Origin: Agapetus fuscipes | Taxonomy: Eukaryota > Arthropoda > Insecta > Trichoptera > Glossosomatidae | NCBI GenBank assembly: GCA_951799405.1 | Contig: OX637350.1 | Coordinates: 4,511,852 to 4,575,851 of the forward strand | DNA length: 64,000 bases | Direction: 5' to 3' | Part shown: piece after piece, positions 39,384 to 48,300 of the stretch | Layout: each line of letters starts with the position of its first letter | How positions within the stretch are numbered: position 1 is the first letter of the stretch | The notes under the pieces: generated by a model | What the model was told of the DNA's origin: nothing | Databases searched by the model: none | The model's input: the letters and a program-made list of their open reading frames with translations, nothing else | Position numbers and translations under genes: made by a program

Positions 39384-42300
39384 CAGTGATGGCGAGTAAT
39401 CAGATGCAGAAGTCACCTCAGCAATACATGCAGAATCAGAAGATGTACCCGCAGATGCAGACTAACTTCCAGGAGAGGAATTATAATGTGCCACAAGGTA
39501 AGGTTCAGTGCACTGTACTACACGCATCACTGCGCACAGACTCGCAATTTAGTATTGCAAGTTATGAAAGTGTAAACAATCATTATTTAATAAGAGTTTT
39601 AGGCTTACACGGCCGGCTGAGAAATTACACATATAAAGACTTTTTCTACATATCATATGTAGAAATGTAGAAAGATATGTAGAAAAAGTCGTTATATGTG
39701 TAATTTCTCTTACATATATTCATAGTTTCGCAATGCGATTCATAGATGGTGCTTTTTAAACAACAAACACACGCTGTAGAAGCAAGATGGTAGACATAAA
39801 AACCCTCATTGCACACACACTGACATCACAGTTCTCATCAAGATCTTCATCATCATCATACTTCATGCTGAAGAAGCCCATCGTAGAAATGGGCGAAACG
39901 TCCGGAAGCTCCAGCTCCCACAGACCAAGGCAACAGATCCCGGAAAACATCACTCCAGCATAATCATTATTTATGTAATACTTAATAATTAATGTTATTT
40001 ATTCACGTTTGCAAAACCTTAGAAGTGTGATAACTTCTTGGTACTAATATTTTAAATGGATTCAGCATCATGACATTACAATTATTCAGTTTATTAGACT
40101 CACTGATCATCCACCTACAAATGAGTATTGGTGTACAGATTTTATTTAGACTCTTTGCAATTCATCTATGTCTGATTTCACTAACATCTCCAGAATTTGA
40201 TAATTTAAGTAGGGATTAAATCACTCTTTTAAGACAAACAAAAAGACTACTTAAATGTTGTGCGCTTGATGTTCTTACTCCCTCACAAACTCAGGACCTA
40301 TTTTAACCACTTATTTACTATTTATTTTAACTACTTATTTTAACCACTAGACTACAGTGCCACCCGAGTGCAAAGCATTACGTAAACTCACCTTTATTTA
40401 GATTTAGGACCTCAATTACGTAAATCATGTATGAAAAATAAACTACTCTCTAGGAGTGTTGTCGTATATTCCATACATTTTCAATTTACGCCATTGAGAT
40501 AAGATTTACGCAATGTCTTGTACTCAGAGTGTATATCGGTCAAGTAATGCCTAGGTTTAATTTAACTTAGTAATTTTTATTTTACTTAGTCTGCTTGTGA
40601 GAATGCATGTAATGTGAATTCCTAATGTTACATATCTTTGCAACTTAGATTAAATTAGACAACGATTTGCAAGATAGCTGCTCTCTCTCGGTGTTGCCAT
40701 TTCGGTCGATAATACAAGTAGTGCTTTTACCTGTATTACCGATCAGACAACTTTACAATATCTTTGTGACTTATAGTTTAAATTATGGATGTATTTATTA
40801 AGATAGCACTGACTCAATGCTCATGTTTTGTCCGGCAGGTATGCACCAGAGCCGCGGGGAGGCACCCTCATACGGCATGTCCGGCCCCCACCGCTCCCGC
40901 TCTGGCAGCGGGGGCTTCCCCCACGAGCGCTCCTCCCGCCAGCGCCCCGCCCCCTTCGTGCCCCCGCCCCACCCCGCCTACGCCCCCTACAACGCCCCGC
41001 CCACCCCCGACAAATCCTTCTACACGGACCAGAGCGTCGAGCAGAACCAGATGGGCTCTGGCCCGCCCCTGCAGCACATAAACCTGACGGCGGGCATTTA
41101 TCTGGGACCTGTCTCGCAGGCTGAGCAAACTCTGCCGGGTGGCGCGAGCATCTTCACAATGCAAGGACCGGCAAGGTTCAAGGTGCCCTCACCACCTCCG
41201 GGAAGCTCCTCGCACAAGTCTGCACACAGAGTGAGTTATTCATCAATTGCTATTGGATCATAAGCCTAACGAAACTATATTATGGCATTGAAATGAATGA
41301 GATATCCAGAGTCATAATAAAAGGAGAGCTTGTATGAAAAAGATTATGACTCTGGATGAAATGAAAGAAGTATTTAAGGACCGAAAAAAATGGCGGCTGA
41401 TGTGTAATGTAGGCAGCTGATCTGTAATGCAGGTGGCTTAGGCAAAGACTCAATTTCCATTTATATAGATGTTTTGTAGATTTTTTAATGTTTGTTTGTT
41501 TTTTATAACTGGATGTAATTAATTGCTTGTATTCCTTGACTTATAGGTTGGTATGAGGCTGACCCCCCGTGCTGTAAAAATTGGTTTACTTTTGCCAATG
41601 CCACCCCAATTTCAGGGAAAGGTGGCAGGAGTTGCAAGGTTTATGTTCATTGAGGTTTTGTTTATTTGTATGCACACATGCAGAATATGTAGGCGCGAAG
41701 CCACAAATGCCTGTATGTGGGCATGCATTTTATATGAGCCTTAAATGTTTACATATCTTTGCAGCTTAGATTATAGATTAAAGATCAATGTTTAATGTTT
41801 GTATTTTTTTGTTATTTCAGTCGTCGAGCAGTGGCAGTCAGCCACAGCTGTCACCCCAGCAGCAGCAGCAGCCCAAGCTAGCACCGGGAGAGAGCTTCCG
41901 CTCCAACAGCCTGCCGCTGGGCGCCTCCCTGGGGGCGGTGCGCACGCGCAGGCGCCCCTCCCGCTCTGGCTCCTCCTCCCCCGCGCCCCCACGCCGCCCG
42001 CCCCTCGCCTCCACAGCCAGCGAGCCCCAGCTGTCCCCCTCCAGCATGCTGCTCGCTCATCTGCTTAACACAAATAGAGGTAAACCCGACTGATGATTCT
42101 AATCTAATCTAAGTTGCAAATATATGTAACATGAAGGGTTCACATTATATGCATTTTCACAAGCAGACACGTATAAGTTCGCGCTTGTACAGGGTACAGC
42201 ATAACTTCATTTTTTCAAAACTTAATAAATCCAATTGTAGAGTCAATTTTTTTATTTTTTTATTTCATAATGTAGACACATATCTAAAGTTTTGTTTTAT

Positions 42301-45300
42301 TTGGTTTTGAAAATCAAATCAAGTAAGTGACATCCCTTATTCTCCATACACTGAGTGAACCGATTTCTGGCATTTGTCATGACTCTTGCCAGCATATCAG
42401 GCGTTATCCTGGCAATTTATTCCTGGATGTTGGTCTTCAACTCTTGTAGGGTCCTAAAACGGTTCACATAAGCACGAAATTTCAAAAAAACCCATAGAAA
42501 AAAATCACAAGGGGACAAATCGGGAGAGCGGGCCGACCACTCCTAATCGCCCCTAATTGACATGAGGCGCTCTGGGAAATATTCCCTCAATTGAAGCCAC
42601 GTTCAGAAAGCACAATTTCCATCTTGTATGAATGAAAATGGAGATCACCATGAAGAATTCTCTTCACAAAAACGATCAGAAAGTCCAAGGGCAGACGCAT
42701 GTTTGCGCGCAGAACATTGAAGCTCTCACTGCCGTAATGTTCTCAGGTGATCTAATGGGATGAGAGACTTCAGTTCTTCGTCTTGTCACACTTGCAGTTT
42801 GTCTGAACGTAGTGACCCACATGACAATTGATTTCCAGTCCGGGACAGGGGCCAAAGGGGCTAAAAATAAAATCAGAAAGGCGCGCTGGGCTGCGATCAC
42901 AGAGCATTTGTTCGAAAAATAGGCCTCAACGGCAAACGCACACTCTTCATTGCTCCAACGCATGATGGCAACTAAACTGTATCAGGAAAAAACTTTATAG
43001 TTTCGCCTCTCGAACGAGACCACTAGCGCTCCGCTATGACATCAACCGACTGAATGGCTCACATTTAAAAAAAGGAAATTATGCTGCCCCACCCTGTACA
43101 TGCCGCATGTGGAATTATCATATAAAAACCCCGGATCTAAAATGAACATACACCCTACAACTCTTGCCAACCTTCCCTGAAATAGGGGTGACATTGGCAA
43201 AGTGAACCATTTTCTACAGCATGGGTGTTCTGCCGCATACCAACCTATAAGTCAAGGAATACGAGCAATTAATTACATCCAGTTATAAAAAACAAACAAA
43301 CATTAAAAAATCTACAAAAAATCTATAAAAATTAAAATTGAGTCTTTGCCTTAGCCCCCTACATTACAGATCAGCCTGACCTCTCCCTTACCTCTTTTTC
43401 CTTTCACACTTCCTCTGTATATATACTTTGTCAGTCTATCATCATTCATTCTTTCCACATGCCCAAACCATCTCATCACCCTACAGAAAATCAAAATAAA
43501 AGTATTCTTATGAAGTATGACTACTAAAGTGTTGTATGTTTCCAGGCCAAGGTCTTTACAAGCCGAGCAGTGTGCAGTCTCTGATGACAGACCCTGGTCT
43601 GCAGCAGATCCTGGCCCCTCCCCCGGCAGCCTCCACACACACCACCCTACTCGTGCCCGGGACCAGCTCATCCAGCTCTCCACAGGTACTAGGCAGCAAT
43701 TTTGACAGTAGTGGACTATTGTAGTAGAAGAGACTTACACACAAATAAGTACACTGGTCTTTGTATCCATTGGTAACACTTCGGACTCGTAAATGAAATG
43801 TTGTGGGTTCGAATCCCGGCTGAGCACAAAAAATATACCATTTATATTTTCAAATTTGCTCTTCGCTGGGTTGAAAAATTCATAAGCCTTTACCAAAGAC
43901 CGGTCATCAAAAGGTCCATCCAGCCTTACATCAACTGGGTCTTGCTTGAGAATTGGCGCTTTCTACAGCGACGACCAAGCTTGCAGAGGGCTTGTGAGGT
44001 GTGATACACACAAAAACAGCGCTCGCCAATTAATCAGCCTAATTTTTGTTATTTTTTATTTAAATCACAATATTGTTTGACTGTTCCAGCTGAACACCCT
44101 GGGCAGTGGTTCCCCCACCAGTGGGCTGTCCCCGCAGTCCCCCCCCTCGCCCCCAGAGTCCCGCCGCCACGGCCACATACACTCGGAGCAGAAGCGGCGC
44201 TACAACATCAAGAGCAACTTTGAAGTCCTGCAGTCCCTGTTACCCCAGCTGGCTCAGACGCCCAATCCAAAGGTTGGATAAGAGTTTTAGACTTACACGG
44301 CCGGTTGATGATGTTGGAGAGATGTTTTCTGGGATCTGGAGCGTCCTGACATTTCACCCATGTTTACGATGGGCTTCTTTAGCTTGAAGTGTGATGATGA
44401 AGATGATCTTGATTAAAACTGTGATGAAAGGATGTGTACACTCGGGGCTTAATTGTGAAAAATGATGACACTCTGCATACAAGTTGTGTTGTGGAGCAGC
44501 GGTATCTGTTTGTATCTGTTTGCCTATTCCTCGGAAAGTAACCTGAAGGTAGGGGGGCTAAATTAATTAGTATAAAAATAATGTATAAAGATTTATCTCT
44601 GGATAAATTAACGTCTATCAGAACAATTAGGTGAAAGGATCCTACCAATTTGGTGCTTTCATAGTGAATTCAAACAATTTCATAGTATGTAACGCTACTA
44701 AGCTACACATATAGTGTAACTTCTTGCCGCATTCTCCCCGAAAGGGTGGCATGTGGCGAGTGGATTATATTTATTTTTACAGCTAAGGGGGTCGGCCTTA
44801 CGCCAACTACTTCAGTTGAAGTGGGGGCTTGCACTCATTTCTTGTGAAAGCTGAGTAAACCTTGCCGATATTTTATTTTGGGTTTGAAATAAAACACCGA
44901 AACAGAAAATCATTTTTCATTTTTGACACCCTCGGTGGAATTTGAACTCAAGCTCTCGGCGTGGACTGCAAGCACTCTACCAACTGAGCTATCGACCAGG
45001 CTGTATGTGCTCTGCAGCTTGTTTAAATGTTTGAATCGTTTACATTATTATGATGTGTTGCAGATCAGTAAAGCCGCAATGCTGCAGCTGGGCGCCGACC
45101 ATATAAAGACCCTGCAGCAGGAGAGGAATCAAACTAAAGAAGAGATGGCTCTTCTCAGGAAGCAAATAGACGACCTGAATATCTCAATTAGGTACTAATA
45201 CTTCTGCTATCTGTGTGCAAGATGAATTATTTACTTTATCAACATGAAATTTTTTACTAAATTTGATATGTTGTTTCAGTAATTGTCAGTCCTTGTTGCC

Positions 45301-48300
45301 TGCGACGGGGGCTCCCGTGTCCCGTCAACGTTCCGGAAGACTTAAAGAAATGTTTGACGAGTACGTGAGGCAGAGGACCAATGAAAACTGGAAATTTTGG
45401 ATTGTATCCTTTTTGACAAAACACAAAATATGTTTTTTAAAAAAACATAAAATCAATCAACATGAATTTTCACAGTGTTAATACACAAACCATAAAAAAT
45501 ACAAAATAAGTTTTCTCTTCGACAATATGGTTCTTACTTAGTTTCACACATGCTGTTTCAGGAAGGGATGTATATTACTGCAAAAGATTAAATATAGTTA
45601 CTTGAAAAGAGATGGGTATTAAAATAAGCTAACATAAAAAAATATGGAATAATTGATTAGAAAGATTATGAATTGTTTGCAAGACCTTAAAATAAAATAA
45701 AATGGCTGCCTAGTAAACTCTGTTCGGAATTAAAGAAGCAATAAGATACATTTAAAGTATAGTTTAAAACCGTAGTTATCAGCTTAAATTATGTATTCAT
45801 GGTCTCATTTTAATTGATTTAGAAATGTGCTTTTACAATTATTCCAAACACTTTTCCATAAGGTAAACATTTGAGAAGTAATTTGATTAATAACACAAGC
45901 ACAACCAAGCTATGCTGTTAAGTTCTACTAAAAAAATGACAGTAACATTCTGAAAAATTAGTTTATTTAAATCCTGAACCGGTCGACAGCTCAGTCCGGT
46001 CGATAGCTCAGGTGGTAGAGTGCTTGCATTCCATGCCGAAAGCTCGGGTTCGAATCCCACCGAGGGTGTCAGAAATGATTTCCCGTTTCGGTGTTTATTT
46101 CAAATCCTAAAATAAAATACCGGCAAGGTTTACTCAGCCTTCACAAGAAATGAGTACCAGCACTCTCGGGAGCTGGGAAACCTCCACTTCAACTGAAGTG
46201 GTTGGCGTAAGGCCGGCCCCCTTACCTGTAAAAATAAATAGGTTCAACTCGCCACATGCGACCCCTTCGGGGATAACGCGGCAAGAAGTTACACTATATG
46301 TGTAGCTTAGTTGCGTTTTTTTTTTTTAGTTGCGTTTCTGAACACTTAGTAGAACCATGTCAGCACAGAGACATTCAATTCTTGAATCTTTTCGCTTCTG
46401 AATATTCTGGCTATATGAATACCCCCAGTACGGAATATTTTTTCTAGCACATTTTTAAAATATTTATTGTTTCCTACCTTAATTGATTGACGACACTTCG
46501 CTGCCTTAGTTCTTGTTTACCGTATACGCCATTGAGAAAATTTTACATGAGCAATGTTTGCATGTGTACTGGACCAATGTGTCTTATAAAAACAAGAAAT
46601 TTATTTTAAAAATATTTATTATAAAATATTTAAAAAACTCTCACATTATCGAGTTTTACGGTTTTTCTTAGCTCAGATTGTGTAGAATTTGATTCATAAG
46701 ACAACTGCATGAAAAAGTCATATTTGACAAGATTGGCGTATACGGTAAACAAGAACTGGGGGAGCGACTTGTAAACAAACTATGTGCACAGTCACATGTC
46801 TTTGTTGTTCTGGCAATAGGTTGTATGTCAAAAAAATTCTATTTCCTTTTTATGATGCCATTTGGTAGGGAAAAAAACATTTTATATAACTTCAATACCT
46901 TCCATGTCACACATTATCATCAGTACAGTAACCCATGGGAGGTATTGCAGTTATATAAAAATAATGATTTTTTCCCTATCAAATGGCATCATAAAAAGGA
47001 AATTGAAAATTTTTGACATACGACCTATTGCCCGAACAACGACGATGTATTAGTTATTCAAGGCAGCAATCACAAAAGTTTAGCACATTTCACTTGCAGA
47101 CTTTTGAATTCTTGAACACAGATATCAGGGATAAGTTCAACGTCCGATGACGTCTATGATTGACAGCCGCGCTGTATGCAAGTTTACACTTGACACCTAT
47201 GCGTGTCACCCGCAGTTAAAGGGTTAATGGGTTTGTGAGTAAAGCAACTTGAACTTGAACAATTCCTTGACTCCTGCTCACAGTTCAGTCTCCTGGTGGA
47301 ACCGTTGCTAACTTCCTTCAACAACAGCGTGTCACCCGCCAGCAAGGAGGAGCTCAAGAGGTCCACCTTCCTGTGGGCGGAGCAGCATTGCTCGTTAGTG
47401 GAGATGAGACCAGGTAAATCCACTTTGAGCAATAACTAGGGACTGGAAAATAACAGTGTTATTTTTTGGGAAATTTGGTGTTATTTTTTATCAAAAACAG
47501 GGAAATTCGGTGTTTTTTTTTAGCGTTGATTTGATCAAAATAAAGGTTGATATAATTGCATAACAATGGATATTACTAATAATTACTATTTATTATATGA
47601 ACAACAATATGTACAGACAAAAACAATGAATAAAAAACATCTGAATCAATAGGAGTACATAACATACAAAAAGAATTGATTTAAAAAAAGTGTTAATATT
47701 TCAATGACACACCAAATACGCTGCAATATCCTTAATAAATTATTTAATTTTCAAAATTAAAAATTGCCATCGTCGACAGATTGCATTCATTGAGGTTCCT
47801 TCTTCGATCTGTTAACACAGTATTGTACTATGTGCACAGTCACATGTTCCTTTGTTCCTTGACTTATAGGTTGTTATGCGGCTGACCACCCATAATGTAA
47901 AAATTGCCATCGTCGACAGATTGCATTCATTGAGGTTCCTTCTTCGATCTGTTAACACAGTATTGTACTATGTGCACAGTCACATGTTCCTTTGTTCCTT
48001 GACTTATAGGTTGTTATGCGGCTGACCACCCATAATGTAAAAATTGCCATCGTCGACAGATTGCATTCATTGAGGTTCCTTCTTCGATCTGTTAACACAG
48101 TATTGTACTATGTGCACAGTCACATGTTCCTTTGTTCCTTGACTTATAGGTTGTTATGCGGCTGACCACCCATAATGTAAAAATTGGTTCACTTTGCTAA
48201 TGTCACCTCTGTTTCAGGGAAGGACGGCAAGAGTTGCAAGGCTTATGTTCATTTGAGATTGGGTTTTTATATTGTAGGTCCACATGCGGCATGTGTTAGC

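Larger units (their letters stand above)
39590..39990 (+). mobile_element. Penelope-like element remnant
   Basis: Begins TAAGAGTTTTAGGCTTACAC, contains a hairpin and a hammerhead-like core at 39868-39902, and shares inverted similarity with 44305-44470. Assignment to Penelope-like elements rests on the ribozyme motif and the inverted arrangement (inference). Confidence 0.55.
42096..43490 (-). mobile_element. LINE-T antisense, split by a mariner
   Basis: Tail at 42096 (ATCTAATCTAAGTTGC), interruption 42190-43096, 3' end resuming to 43262, and coding end on - with RWFGHVERMNDDRLTKYIYR and GSVKGKRGKG joined to RLICNVG, so about 45 codons are deleted. Confidence 0.85.

Noticed and set aside
39179..39416. 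Poly-Leu and poly-Ala proteins on the - strand
   Set aside because: Antisense readings of the CAG tract in the Mondo exon.
47758..48180. CRISPR-like array
   Set aside because: The three 140-bp units are contiguous without spacers, in a eukaryotic intron.
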